Shown in pieces: positions 17,189-26,068 of a stretch of 49,230 nt of DNA. Source of the stretch: 4572-123 sp002084545 (GTDB lineage Bacteria; Desulfobacterota; Desulfobacteria; Desulfobacterales; 4572-123). The stretch spans positions 1-49,230 of the forward strand of contig JAOZSJ010000012.1 in the NCBI GenBank assembly GCA_029939715.1. Reading direction: 5' to 3'. Numbering within the stretch: position 1 is the stretch's first letter; every line of letters starts with the position of its first letter. The position numbers and the translations under genes are program-made. The notes below the pieces were generated by a model. The model worked only from the letters and a program-made list of their open reading frames with translations, searched no databases and was not told the DNA's origin.

Positions 17189-18250
17189 TCATTTCACTAC
17201 AGGATAGAAATTCATTACTGATCTGTAGCTTTCCAACATGGTAAAATATAATTCCTCCTTGTGTTGTTTCTGAACAATAAAGCTATTATGTACAGGAAGA
17301 GCTAATATATTTTTTTTAAAAAGTTTTTTCATTATAAGCTCCGATATATCAGCTTCTAAATTTTGCAGGCCGGGACCAACACCGCTGCAGAAGTATTTAG
17401 AGATATCAGTATGTATTTTCTTAAAGCACTGAATTATACCATCTATATCTAAATTTTCATCTTGCAATTCATCTCTTAAGGTTTGTTTTGCCTTTTTTTC
17501 ACTGTCATCGTTTAACATTATAAGTGATGCTTTTTTAAAAATATTTTTATCCAGTGGACCTATATCATATGGGTCACCCTGAAAATTTACTCCTTCCATA
17601 TGGTAGCACATATTAATTAGCATGCTCTGAAAGCCAAGTTCACAAACTTTTTTTTTATTAATAAACATACAAGATCTGATATCCGGAGGCAGCAAAGGTA
17701 TCGTTCCATAAAACCCGGGCCCCTGTTTCCATGAATTGTTAGAATAAGATCTGTAAATACTTTTATCATCAATGTGAAGTCTGACGGAATTTATATTTAG
17801 ATCCGAGATTGGAAACGTATATTCTTTCAATTCCTGTATTACGGTTTTATTTCTTTTTTGTTGGATAAGATGCCCAAAATTTTTTTTAATTTGTAACAAT
17901 ACGAGTTCAAAAACAGTTAAATTTTCTATACTTATTCCCGCATCATTAAAACGGTGTTTGCCCATGCTCTCCGTGAGTTTAGAGAAAAATGGCAAATTAT
18001 AAACGGAAGGAAGATCAAAACTGGAATCAGAGCCATTGATCAGTGTTTCATTTATCACTGATATTTTGTAATTATTTATTGAATCAAAGAGAGATACCAT
18101 CGAAAATAAATTAAGATCGGTATTAGGATCAATATGGATTGTCAAATTCGAGCCATTGGTAAATGAATCAGAAAATTTTACCAAGTTTTCTGATTCATCA
18201 TTTTTTGTTGATTGTTTCCTATATAATATTTTTTTATTTTTATCTTTCAT
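17189..18250 (-). CDS. Family-A DNA polymerase-like protein lacking catalytic aspartates
   Basis: A 353-residue product from an A+T-rich gene unlike its neighbours. The C-terminal half follows a family I recall from phage and genomic islands, related to the palm of DNA polymerase I. It has SNNSWKQGPGFYGT, then ELGFQSMLINMCYHMEG where relatives have an E-x-D-F-S type motif A, then GDPYDIG, a Lys-rich helix, YFCSGVGPGLQNLEADISE, and LPVHNSFIV where relatives have VHDSF. Glycine 206 and asparagine 322 thus replace the two metal-binding aspartates, so polymerase activity is doubtful. The N-terminal 130 residues are not recognised. ATG 18250 with AAGGAAAG upstream is chosen over TTG 18292. It sits among gene remnants, suggesting transfer. 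Confidence 0.6.
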   Translation of the reverse strand: MKDKNKKILYRKQSTKNDESENLVKFSDSFTNGSNLTIHIDPNTDLNLFSMVSLFDSINNYKISVINETLINGSDSSFDLPSVYNLPFFSKLTESMGKHRFNDAGISIENLTVFELVLLQIKKNFGHLIQQKRNKTVIQELKEYTFPISDLNINSVRLHIDDKSIYRSYSNNSWKQGPGFYGTIPLLPPDIRSCMFINKKKVCELGFQSMLINMCYHMEGVNFQGDPYDIGPLDKNIFKKASLIMLNDDSEKKAKQTLRDELQDENLDIDGIIQCFKKIHTDISKYFCSGVGPGLQNLEADISELIMKKLFKKNILALPVHNSFIVQKQHKEELYFTMLESYRSVMNFYPVVK

Positions 18251-18601
18251 GACAATTTTATCTTTCCTTGAAAAACAGGCCTTTTTTAGCAATAAGCCAA
18301 ATTTGTTACTTTTTACAAGAATTGTTTTTTGTTTTTAGCCTTCGGTCCCTGCATTTATGGAACTATCGTGGCCTGTTTTTTAAAATTGCCTACCGGACGA
18401 CAGCTTAAAAAAAGGGCTATCTGTTTTGCATACCTGTCGGATATGATTGACTCTTTTGTGTGATTTTGGTAAGTTAGGTAAAAAATAACCTGTTTTTTAT
18501 CGCGCAACTCAGGTTAAAATCAGTGAATTGTCCGGGCTGAAAAAATTTGTTTTATTTTTAACCGTTTGAAATAGATAGAGTATTGACATAAAGGCAGTTG
18601 A
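18251..18601. other. A+T-rich intergenic region upstream of the polymerase-like gene
   Basis: It holds the leader of the minus-strand polymerase-like gene and separates it from the acyl-CoA ligase tail. A weak minus-strand promoter may lie near 18285-18315. I see no other coding or RNA feature. Confidence 0.35.
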
Positions 18602-18688
18602 TATGAATTCCGGGATGCCGTGCCGGTGTCCAACACCGGTAAGGTTCTGCGAAAAGTTCTCAGGGATGAACATAGAAAGGAGACGATA
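18602..18688 (+). pseudogene. 3' tail of an acyl-CoA ligase (AMP-binding) gene
   Basis: The frame opens after TGA at 18599 and reads EFRDAVPVSNTGKVLRKVLR, then DEHRKETI. P-x-S-N-T-G-K-V-L-R-x-x-L-R is the C-terminal A10 motif of acyl-CoA synthetases, with the catalytic lysine in TGK. Nothing of the adenylation domain remains upstream. There is no stop before the metallo-hydrolase ATG at 18689, so the tail is in frame with that gene. It carries the ribosome site AAAGGAG of the next gene. Confidence 0.75.
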
Positions 18689-19642
18689 ATGAGCACTTTT
18701 TTACAACAGGTCGACAAGGTGGAAATTCTGACTCTGCAGGATAATTATATCGATTTACTCGCCCAGGACAACAGTGATGTGGTGACCCGGGCCATACCGC
18801 TGAAGGGGCTGGAAGTAAAAAACAGTATTCTGGCCGAACACGGATTTTCCGCGGTAGTGACCGTTACCCGGGATGATGTTTCCCGCAGTATCCTGTTTGA
18901 TTTCGGCTTTTCCGGGCATGGGGCTGCCTTTAATGCAGATGCATTAGGGGTGGATATGACTACGGTAGAGGCCTTTGCACTTTCCCACGGCCATCTGGAT
19001 CATGTGGGCGGCATTGATCAGTTATCCCAGCAGGTCGGTAAAAAGGGGATCGATCTGGTTCTGCATCCGGACGCCTTCCGGAGTCCCCGCTATTTGAAGA
19101 TAACCGATGATTTCAAGGTGTTCTTTCCCGCCTTTACGCGGGAAAAAGCCGAAGCCGCGGGGGTTCGCCTGGTGGAGATTGAAAAGCCCTATCCGATGAT
19201 CGACGGAAATATCCTGTTTCTCGGCGGTATCCCCCGCAGGACTGCTTTTGAGAAAGGCTCGCCTAACCTATGCTATGAGGAGGATGGCGTGGAAAAACAG
19301 GACCCCATGGATGATGACAGTGCGCTTGTTTTTAATGTCAGAAACAAGGGGCTGGTGATTCTTTCCGGGTGTGCCCATGCAGGAATTGTTAATACGGTTG
19401 AGTATGCCAGGGAAGTGACCGGTGTCCATGAAATATTTGCGGTGATGGGAGGATTTCATTTGACCGGCGCGGATATGGATGCAGTTATCGTACCGACGAC
19501 TCAGGCATTAAAGGCGCTGAATCCTGTATACATCATTCCGACCCACTGCACCGGCCGTGCCGCTGTAATGTATATTGAAAAAGAAATGCCGGATAAATTT
19601 TTACTTAATATGTCCGGAACCCGAATGACGTTTGCCGGATGA
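18689..19642 (+). CDS. Metallo-beta-lactamase-fold hydrolase
   Basis: A 317-residue cytoplasmic MBL-fold protein of the subgroup related to the archaeal dihydropterin/RFAP synthase annotation. Metal ligands are His100, His102, Asp104 and His105 in SHGHLDHVGG, with later histidines in SGCAHAGI, GGFHL and THCTG. ATG 18689 follows AAAGGAG closely; the longer frame from 18620 is only the in-frame acyl-CoA ligase tail. It lies 31 bases before waaA. The substrate is unknown; the ligase remnant suggests the gene once followed an acyl-CoA ligase in an operon. Confidence 0.8.
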   Translation: MSTFLQQVDKVEILTLQDNYIDLLAQDNSDVVTRAIPLKGLEVKNSILAEHGFSAVVTVTRDDVSRSILFDFGFSGHGAAFNADALGVDMTTVEAFALSHGHLDHVGGIDQLSQQVGKKGIDLVLHPDAFRSPRYLKITDDFKVFFPAFTREKAEAAGVRLVEIEKPYPMIDGNILFLGGIPRRTAFEKGSPNLCYEEDGVEKQDPMDDDSALVFNVRNKGLVILSGCAHAGIVNTVEYAREVTGVHEIFAVMGGFHLTGADMDAVIVPTTQALKALNPVYIIPTHCTGRAAVMYIEKEMPDKFLLNMSGTRMTFAG

Positions 19643-19673
19643 TTACCATTGATCCGGAATATGAAATCAATAA

Positions 19674-20954
19674 ATGAATTTGATGCTTAAAAAAGCGACT
19701 TTTTTATTCTATGATCTGGCATGGGGTCTTGCCATTCCAGCGCTTCGTCGAAACCAGCGTCTTGCCGAGGGATTTGATCAGCGGATGCTTCGGAACAATG
19801 TACTGAAAAAGTCGGACCTGTGGATTCACGCTGCGTCCGCGGGTGAATCCTATCTGGCCTGGTCCCTTCTAAAAAATTTGAACATCCCTGCTCGGGTCAG
19901 GATACTTGTCACCTCAGACACCCGCCAGGGAATGGAAATTCTGGAACGGGCCATTGAGGATATCGCTCCGGACAAGAAAAATATGAAGGTGTACACGGCC
20001 TATTTCCCCTTTGACAGACCGGTTATTATGGAAGCCGCGGTCAGAAAAATTTGTCCGAAAATCATGGTTCTTCTGGAATTGGAGATTTGGCCAGGGATGC
20101 TCTCCGCCTTGAAAAAATACGGCTCCAAAATACTGATTGTGAACGGCAGAATTACTGCCAAGAGTCTGAAAAGATACCTTTTATGGCCCTCTTTCTGGCA
20201 TTGTCTCACACCGGATAAAATTCTTGCTATTTCAGAAAACGATGCCCGCCGTTTCGCCATGCTGTTCGGGAAAAAACGGGTGCGGGTGATGCCTAATATG
20301 AAATTCGACAGACTCGGCAGTTCCGAGGCCCAAGAGAGACATTTGCTTGACAAAATACTTCCGTCCGATAAACCCCTGATTGTCCTCGGTTCCACCCGGC
20401 AGGAAGAAGAGCCGCTTATCGAAAAAATTATTCTACGCCTCTGTACCAGTGTTCCGGAAGCGATCATCGGGCTGTTTCCGCGTCATATGCACAGAATAAA
20501 CCACTGGGAAACAGTGATGGAGCGTACAGGAGTATCATGGATTTTGCGATCTGAAATTGAAAACAAGGATGAGAAATCGGCTTCACACAGAAGGGTCATC
20601 CTATGGGACACCTTTGGCGAACTGACCCAGGCCTATGAACGATCAAAAGCCGTGTTTGTCGGCGGCAGTCTCGCTCATCTGGGCGGACAGAATTTTCTGG
20701 AGCCTCTCATTTGCGGAGTCATACCCGTGATCGGCCCATCATGGGAGAATTTCGCCTGGGTGGGTCGGGAAATTTTAGAGCAGGGACTTGTCCGTGTAGC
20801 CACGAACTGGAAAGAAGTGGCGGATATTCTGGCGGAAAATGTGAGAATATCACCTCCCCATAAAAAAATACGTAAAGCTGCACTCAATTATGTTAAGAAA
20901 CGCCAGGGCGGGACAGCCACTGCTTGCAGACTTATTGGTGAATGGATTTCTTGA
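19674..20954 (+). CDS. waaA: 3-deoxy-D-manno-octulosonic acid transferase
   Basis: GT-B glycosyltransferase that adds Kdo from CMP-Kdo to the lipid A precursor at the inner membrane. The 426-residue length is usual. WIHAASAGES holds the catalytic Glu58; LLELEIWPGML and VNGRI follow; the donor-binding half has LGSTRQEEEPLIE and FVGGSLAHLGGQNFLEPL. A short N-terminal hydrophobic segment anchors it. It is followed 76 bases later by kdsB, which makes its donor, so the two form a Kdo unit apart from the lipid A cluster further right. Confidence 0.95.
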   Translation: MNLMLKKATFLFYDLAWGLAIPALRRNQRLAEGFDQRMLRNNVLKKSDLWIHAASAGESYLAWSLLKNLNIPARVRILVTSDTRQGMEILERAIEDIAPDKKNMKVYTAYFPFDRPVIMEAAVRKICPKIMVLLELEIWPGMLSALKKYGSKILIVNGRITAKSLKRYLLWPSFWHCLTPDKILAISENDARRFAMLFGKKRVRVMPNMKFDRLGSSEAQERHLLDKILPSDKPLIVLGSTRQEEEPLIEKIILRLCTSVPEAIIGLFPRHMHRINHWETVMERTGVSWILRSEIENKDEKSASHRRVILWDTFGELTQAYERSKAVFVGGSLAHLGGQNFLEPLICGVIPVIGPSWENFAWVGREILEQGLVRVATNWKEVADILAENVRISPPHKKIRKAALNYVKKRQGGTATACRLIGEWIS

Positions 20955-21030
20955 TTGCCCATTTGCACGCCTTGAATTTTTTGCGAGATCGGCTAAATCC
21001 AACTTTTTACGAAGGCATCATAATTAAAAG

Positions 21031-21774
21031 ATGACAACTTTTCCAAAATGCTATGGCGTCATTCCGGCGCGTTATAAGTCTCATCGTTTTCCGGGCAAAC
21101 CACTGGCCGAAATTCTTGGCAAGCCTATGTTTCAACATGTTTTTGAACGAGCGAAACAATGTCCCGAGTTTACGCAGGTGATCCTGGCCACGGATGATCA
21201 CCGAATATTTTCAGCCGCTGAAAAACTGGACGTTTCGGTGGTGATGACACGAAATGATCATCTTAGCGGCACAGACCGGGTGCTTGAGGCGGCCATGCTG
21301 CTTCAGGTGCCTCAAAATGCTGTGATTGTGAACATTCAGGGAGACGAACCCGCACTTGAGCCGGCTATGCTCACTGAACTTGTCCGCCCGTTCGTGGAAC
21401 CGGAGGTGCAGGTGACAACTCTGGCAAAAAAGATCAGCCCCGAGGAGGCCGGGAACCCGGATCGGGTCAAGGTGGTATTCGCGAAAGACCGTAAGGCGCT
21501 CTATTTTTCCCGAGCGCCCATTCCCCATCATCGGGACGGGGAAACGGAGGTGTTTTACGGGCACATCGGGTTATACGCGTTTCGCATGAATATCTTGAGG
21601 CAATTTGCAAAACTCGGCCGGAGCCGTCTTGAAATTGCGGAAAAACTGGAACAACTTCGCCTGCTTGAAAACGGAATACCGATCCATGTGGTCAAAACCG
21701 ATTATCAGAGCGTTGGCGTGGACCGTCCTGAAGACATAGAAACTGTGAGTAAAATTTTGACGGGAACATTATAA
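21031..21774 (+). CDS. kdsB: CMP-Kdo synthetase (3-deoxy-manno-octulosonate cytidylyltransferase)
   Basis: Activates Kdo with CTP for transfer by WaaA. The N-terminus has the nucleotide-binding signature IPARYKSHRFPGKPLAEI; VNIQGDEPALEP and DRVKVVF follow, and the end has QSVGVDRPEDIETV. At 247 residues it is full length. Its last codons overlap the minus-strand terminator hairpin of tRNA-Val(CAC), which may serve both convergent units. Confidence 0.96.
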   Translation: MTTFPKCYGVIPARYKSHRFPGKPLAEILGKPMFQHVFERAKQCPEFTQVILATDDHRIFSAAEKLDVSVVMTRNDHLSGTDRVLEAAMLLQVPQNAVIVNIQGDEPALEPAMLTELVRPFVEPEVQVTTLAKKISPEEAGNPDRVKVVFAKDRKALYFSRAPIPHHRDGETEVFYGHIGLYAFRMNILRQFAKLGRSRLEIAEKLEQLRLLENGIPIHVVKTDYQSVGVDRPEDIETVSKILTGTL

Positions 21775-21811
21775 AAAAAGGGCTTACAAACCGCAATGTC
21801 TGTAAACCCTT
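21773..21811 (-). terminator. Terminator of tRNA-Val(CAC), shared with kdsB
   Basis: On the minus strand AAGGGTTTAC (21811-21802) pairs with GTAAGCCCTT (21787-21778) with one G-T pair, followed by a run of T to 21773. It lies between convergent genes and overlaps the kdsB stop. Confidence 0.9.
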
Positions 21812-21819
21812 GATATTAG

Positions 21820-21894
21820 TGGTGGGCGGTACTGGGTTTGAACCAGTGACTTCTACCGTGTGAAGGTAGCACTCTCCCGCTGAGTTAACCGCCC
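21820..21894 (-). tRNA. tRNA-Val (anticodon CAC)
   Basis: A 75-base cloverleaf on the minus strand: acceptor GGGCGGT with ACCGCCC, D stem ACTC/GAGT, anticodon stem CTACC/GGTAG around TTCACAC (anticodon CAC), T arm GGTTCAAACCC, and encoded CCA. It reads the GUG valine codon. Confidence 0.95.
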
Positions 21895-21922
21895 ATGGAT
21901 ATTATTAGTCAATGCCAGAAGC

Positions 21923-21951
21923 TTATAATCGTTTGTCGGACTGCAAGTCAA
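21923..21951 (-). promoter_or_regulatory. Promoter of tRNA-Val(CAC)
   Basis: Minus-strand TTGACT (951-946 of the 21 kb block), a 17-base spacer and TTATAA (21928-21923) end 28 bases before the tRNA. With an 18-base spacer the -10 reads TATAAG. Confidence 0.65.
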
Positions 21952-22012
21952 GTTTTTTTTGATTTACGATCTTTGGTCGCAAAGTAACGCCGCTCGTCAG
22001 GCGGGTGATCAT

Positions 22013-22606
22013 CTACTCTACATCGGGTTTGATTTCAGACAAGCCCGCGGGCTCCGGCTCAAGCTCGGGGGAGCTGTCCGGAATAAGGTCGGGCTTTAAT
22101 TCTTCAATTTCCTTGGGTGTTGGAAGGTCTTTCAGATTTTTTAAATCAAAAATTTCAAGAAATTGTTTCGTGGTGGCATAGATCAAGGGACGCCCTGGAA
22201 TTTCCTTGCGGCCCAGCACCCGAATAATTTTGCGTTCGAGGAGCATCCGCAGAATACCCCCGCAATCTACGCCGCGGATATGTTCTATGTCACTGCGCAT
22301 TACCGGCTGCTTATAGGCGATGATGGCAAGGGTTTCCAAGGCCGCCTTGCTGAGATGGAACGAGGCCGGTCGTATCAGGCGTGTGATCCAGCGGCTGTAT
22401 TCGGGCCGGGTACAGAACTGATACCCGTCCGCGATCTGACGTAATAAAAACCCGCCGGATCGATTTTCATACTCCTGTGCAAGGGTCTGCAGGGCGGTCC
22501 TGATCTCCCCGGTATCGGTTTCCAATACCAGTTTTATGCGCTCCACACTGAGCGGACCATCTGCTACAAACAGCAGGCTTTCGATGATATTTTTAATGTT
22601 TTCCAT
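22013..22606 (-). CDS. scpB: Segregation and condensation protein B
   Basis: Winged-helix partner of ScpA in the SMC-ScpAB condensin that organises and separates chromosomes. The 197-residue product begins MENIKNIIESLLFVADGPLS and contains IAYKQPVMRSDIEHIRGVD and LGRKEIPGRPLIYATT, all family hallmarks. A 30-residue acidic, proline-rich tail follows. ATG 22606 lies seven bases after the scpA stop, with no strong ribosome site, so translation is probably coupled; the longer frame to 22660 would overlap scpA. Confidence 0.93.
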   Translation of the reverse strand: MENIKNIIESLLFVADGPLSVERIKLVLETDTGEIRTALQTLAQEYENRSGGFLLRQIADGYQFCTRPEYSRWITRLIRPASFHLSKAALETLAIIAYKQPVMRSDIEHIRGVDCGGILRMLLERKIIRVLGRKEIPGRPLIYATTKQFLEIFDLKNLKDLPTPKEIEELKPDLIPDSSPELEPEPAGLSEIKPDVE

Positions 22607-22613
22607 TGGGTCG

Positions 22614-23339
22614 TTACAGATAAAAAAGTCTAATAAAGCCGGTTTGAACATGTTGTGCAATTTTAATAAGATGCAGTTTGACCAGTTCCAGAACAGCTAA
22701 AAATGTTACCACCACGTCACTTTTTTCAGGTTTTTCCGGGAAAAGCTCCATAAACGTTACTGAATTTTTTTTTTCCAGGATATCAACAATCTCGGATATT
22801 TTGTCTTTAACTGAAATCCTGTCGGCGGCCAGGTCAATCCGATGTTCGCCGGGTAGCTTTTCCAGTACATTTTGAAAAGCATCGATCAGCTCAAATAATC
22901 CCACGCGTATGAATTCATTTTCATGTTTTTCAGGATATTCATCCCGGCTGCCGGGCATTCTGATGAAAATATTTTTTCCCAGCAGGTTTCTGTCGGATAA
23001 CTGTTCAGCCGCTGATTTCATATGGAGGTATTCTATCAGCGGCTTTGTGATTTCATGGCGAGGATCATCCTCATCATCATCGTCCCCGATGCCTTGATGA
23101 ACAGGAAGCAGGGTTTTTGATTTAATCTGTGTCAAAGTGGCCGCCATAAATAAAAAATCACCTGCGAAATCAATATTCATTGATTCCATCCAGTTAATGT
23201 ATTCCAGGTACTGATCGGTAATCAGAGCAATGGGTATGTCGTGGATGTCCACTTCATTTTTTTTTATCAGGTGTACAAGAAGGTCCATGGGGCCTTCAAA
23301 GATATCATCAAGTTTTACGGCATACGGTTTATTTTGCAT
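22614..23339 (-). CDS. scpA: Segregation and condensation protein A (kleisin)
   Basis: Kleisin that bridges SMC heads and binds ScpB. KLDDIFEGPMDLLVHLIKKN at the N-terminus and DIPIALITDQYLEYI are diagnostic, followed by the FAGDFLFMAATLTQIKSKTL helix that contacts SMC. The C-terminal winged helix holds VTFLAVLELVKLHLI. Length is 241 residues from ATG 23339; a TTG at 23387 is a weaker choice. It follows the DHH-CBS-nucleotidyltransferase gene by 53 bases and is probably cotranscribed. Confidence 0.93.
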   Translation of the reverse strand: MQNKPYAVKLDDIFEGPMDLLVHLIKKNEVDIHDIPIALITDQYLEYINWMESMNIDFAGDFLFMAATLTQIKSKTLLPVHQGIGDDDDEDDPRHEITKPLIEYLHMKSAAEQLSDRNLLGKNIFIRMPGSRDEYPEKHENEFIRVGLFELIDAFQNVLEKLPGEHRIDLAADRISVKDKISEIVDILEKKNSVTFMELFPEKPEKSDVVVTFLAVLELVKLHLIKIAQHVQTGFIRLFYL

Positions 23340-23392
23340 GACGACAAGAGTATCAGTAATTTTAGCCAGTGCATTTGTAATAAACAAGAAAA

Positions 23393-26068
23393 TTATAAAA
23401 ATCGGGCAATGTATTTACGTGCAAAGTTAAGTTCATCTGCTTTTGTTTTCAGGCGGCCGTTTAATTTTTCGTCCAGTACAGCCTGAAGTGTTTCACGATA
23501 AACAGGGCCGGGTTTAAGCCCCATTTTTAAAAGATCCTTTCCTGATAAGGACAGGGTCGTCTGGCGAAGTCGGGTAAAATACAGTGAGATGGCTTTTTTT
23601 ACTTTTTCATACCCTGTGGCTGCCATCATATACAAGAGCAGTTCGATTTTAAAACCGGTAAGCTGCCTGTAAAGAATACTGTTTGAAGCGGGAAGGTTGT
23701 GCTCCATCCAGAGCAGCCGTTTTAGAGCCTGTTCGCGGTTTTTAATAAAAAATGTTTGATAGCGGGGTGCAAGTTCGAGGCTCCGGCAGATCTCTACTAC
23801 TGTCATGGGACGGCAGGAATGAATCAGTGCTAAAAAATATACCGCCCATCGCATGTATGGTTCTTTTAAGAAAAGCAGATCGTTCCAGTGCAGTACTTTT
23901 TTAACGGAATTTAAAAGGGCAACAAGTTTTACATCACATGTAATGGAAGGATGAATCACCTTCAACAGATCGTAATCCTGAAGCCTTAAAATTGCCGGAG
24001 CAGGATTTTCTTCTTCCAGAATTTGTCGCAGTTCACCAAAAACCCGTCGTCCGCTGAGTCGTTTAAAAAAATCCATTTTAACTGCATTTTGTATAAGTTT
24101 GGAAGTCAGTTTGCCGATAGGAAAGGCAAAGCGCTGCTCAAACCGGATTGCTCTGAATGCACGGGTGGGGTCTTCAACGAAGCTCAAGTTGTGCAGTACT
24201 CTTATTGCCTTGTCCTTGATATCCTGCTGGGCCGAGAAAAAATCGATCAGCAGACCGAAGTTGTCAGGGTTCAATTCAATGGCCAGGGTATTGATAGTAA
24301 AATCCCGCCGAAAAAGGTCCAGCTTGATGGAGCTCATTTTAACCGTGGGAAGAGCCGCCGGAAATTTATAATATTCCATGCGGGCTGATGCCACATCGAT
24401 TTTGAAACCGGACGGGAAGATGATGACTGCGGTTCCGAATTTTGCGTAAGTATGAATATGTGCGTCAATCAGTTTTGTAAATTTTCTCGCAAATTCAATG
24501 CCGTCTCCTTCCACCACAATATCGATATCTTCGGTAGGCCGGTACAGAAACAGATCCCTTACAAATCCGCCTACAACATAAGCATTATATCCCATGTCGG
24601 ATGCTGTCTGCCCGATTTTTTTCAGAATTTTTAAAATATCCCTGGAAATTCTTTCATGGATGAAATTGACGATTCTCTTTGTTTTGGCCTTGACCGTGCC
24701 TTTCAGAAGTCCATTTTGATTGTTGCCGCGATGTGTTTGTCGAACCAGCAGATTCAAAAGATCCGTGCGGGTGACAACGCCCAGGGTAGTGCCGTTATGA
24801 ACAATCGGCAGGATGCGCTGTTTGCTGTCAATTATTTTATTCTGTATTTCCTGGAGGTCGGCCTTGGGGCCGGCACAGGCCAGATCGGTAGTTGTATATT
24901 CGTTTACCGGAAGATCCCCCAGATTATGGTAAAGAGCTTTTTCGATTACCTGGCGCGATATAAATCCGATAAGTCTGCTGTTTTTTTTTGAGTTTTTTGT
25001 GACCAGCAGAGCATTAATATTATACCTGGTCAGTATATCCGCGGCCTCTTTGCAGGAAATATCGGCGGCAATCGTGATAGGCGGTGACGACATGAGATCC
25101 CTGGCCAGTCGTCTGGGCCTGATTTTGGCGTTCAGGGCTTCAAGCAGCCGGTTTTCAACCTGGGGCAGAGTGGCTTCTTTAATTGTCGCGGCCGCGGCAT
25201 GGATATGCCCGCCCCCGCCAAGAGATGAAAGAATATCACCGACGTCTACATCGTTTGTCCTGCTGCGGGCCACGATGTATATTTTACTGTCCATAAGCCC
25301 GATGGCCAGGAGTACGTCAAGATCCTCCATCTGGAGCATCTTCTGGACCAGAAAGGCAAAGTCGGGCACGTAGTTTTCCGTTGTAATGGCGGCTATTACA
25401 ACGTCAATGCCTTGAATATTGTGATGGACGGCGCTTTGTATCATATCATTCAGAATGCCGATCTGTTGAGGGCTTATTTCCCTGGCAATCATATTCGATA
25501 CGGTATTTAAATTAGCCCCCCTGGAAAGCAGGTAGGCCGTTGCAAGAAAATCACTTTCGGTTGTTGACGTATAGGTAAAAGAGCCTGTATCTTCATATAT
25601 GCCAAGGCACATAATCGTGGCTTCATCCGGAGTGATGGCAATATTTTTTTGTTTGAGAATTTCGGTTAGAATCGTAACAGTAGCACCCGTCAGGCGACTG
25701 ACTTCATGGTGAGCTTTAATATCGTTTGGAGTGGATGGATGGTGATCATAGATATGAATTTCAAGGCCCGGGTTTTTGAGAATATCAGCTATTCTGCCAA
25801 TTCGATGAGGATTCCGGGTATCCACCAGAACCAGTTTTTTGATTCCGGCAAAATTAATATCTTTCAAGTCTACCATGTTAAAGAGGTAAACCATGGAACT
25901 TATGAAAAAATTACGCAGATTTTTTTCCTGAGAACCCGGGAATACGACCAGGGAGCCGGGATATAATTTGTGAGCTGCCAGCATGGAGGCCAGCGCGTCA
26001 AAATCAGCATTGATATGCGTTGTAATAACCGTCAGGTTTTGGTTGTCGGGCAGGTTTTTTTCCGGCAT
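23393..26068 (-). CDS. DHH-CBS-tRNA nucleotidyltransferase (poly(A) polymerase family) fusion
   Basis: An 891-residue multidomain protein. Residues 10-310 are a DHH/DHHA1 phosphoesterase: THINADFDALAS, LVDTRNPHRIG, YDHHPS (Asp108-His109-His110) and a C-terminal GGGGHIHAAAAT. A CBS pair covers about 320-440 (RDLMSSPPITIAADIS to GVVTRTDLLNLL). From about 490 comes the class II nucleotidyltransferase head: YVVGGFVRDLFL with catalytic EDIDIVVEG, then RRDFTINTLAI and the helical neck. Such fusions are known as A-adding or CCA-adding enzymes in deep-branching bacteria and Desulfobacterota. ATG 26068 has AGGA seven bases upstream; ATG 26140 is possible. Both tRNAs here encode CCA, so a repair role is likely. 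Confidence 0.88.
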   Translation of the reverse strand: MPEKNLPDNQNLTVITTHINADFDALASMLAAHKLYPGSLVVFPGSQEKNLRNFFISSMVYLFNMVDLKDINFAGIKKLVLVDTRNPHRIGRIADILKNPGLEIHIYDHHPSTPNDIKAHHEVSRLTGATVTILTEILKQKNIAITPDEATIMCLGIYEDTGSFTYTSTTESDFLATAYLLSRGANLNTVSNMIAREISPQQIGILNDMIQSAVHHNIQGIDVVIAAITTENYVPDFAFLVQKMLQMEDLDVLLAIGLMDSKIYIVARSRTNDVDVGDILSSLGGGGHIHAAAATIKEATLPQVENRLLEALNAKIRPRRLARDLMSSPPITIAADISCKEAADILTRYNINALLVTKNSKKNSRLIGFISRQVIEKALYHNLGDLPVNEYTTTDLACAGPKADLQEIQNKIIDSKQRILPIVHNGTTLGVVTRTDLLNLLVRQTHRGNNQNGLLKGTVKAKTKRIVNFIHERISRDILKILKKIGQTASDMGYNAYVVGGFVRDLFLYRPTEDIDIVVEGDGIEFARKFTKLIDAHIHTYAKFGTAVIIFPSGFKIDVASARMEYYKFPAALPTVKMSSIKLDLFRRDFTINTLAIELNPDNFGLLIDFFSAQQDIKDKAIRVLHNLSFVEDPTRAFRAIRFEQRFAFPIGKLTSKLIQNAVKMDFFKRLSGRRVFGELRQILEEENPAPAILRLQDYDLLKVIHPSITCDVKLVALLNSVKKVLHWNDLLFLKEPYMRWAVYFLALIHSCRPMTVVEICRSLELAPRYQTFFIKNREQALKRLLWMEHNLPASNSILYRQLTGFKIELLLYMMAATGYEKVKKAISLYFTRLRQTTLSLSGKDLLKMGLKPGPVYRETLQAVLDEKLNGRLKTKADELNFARKYIARFL

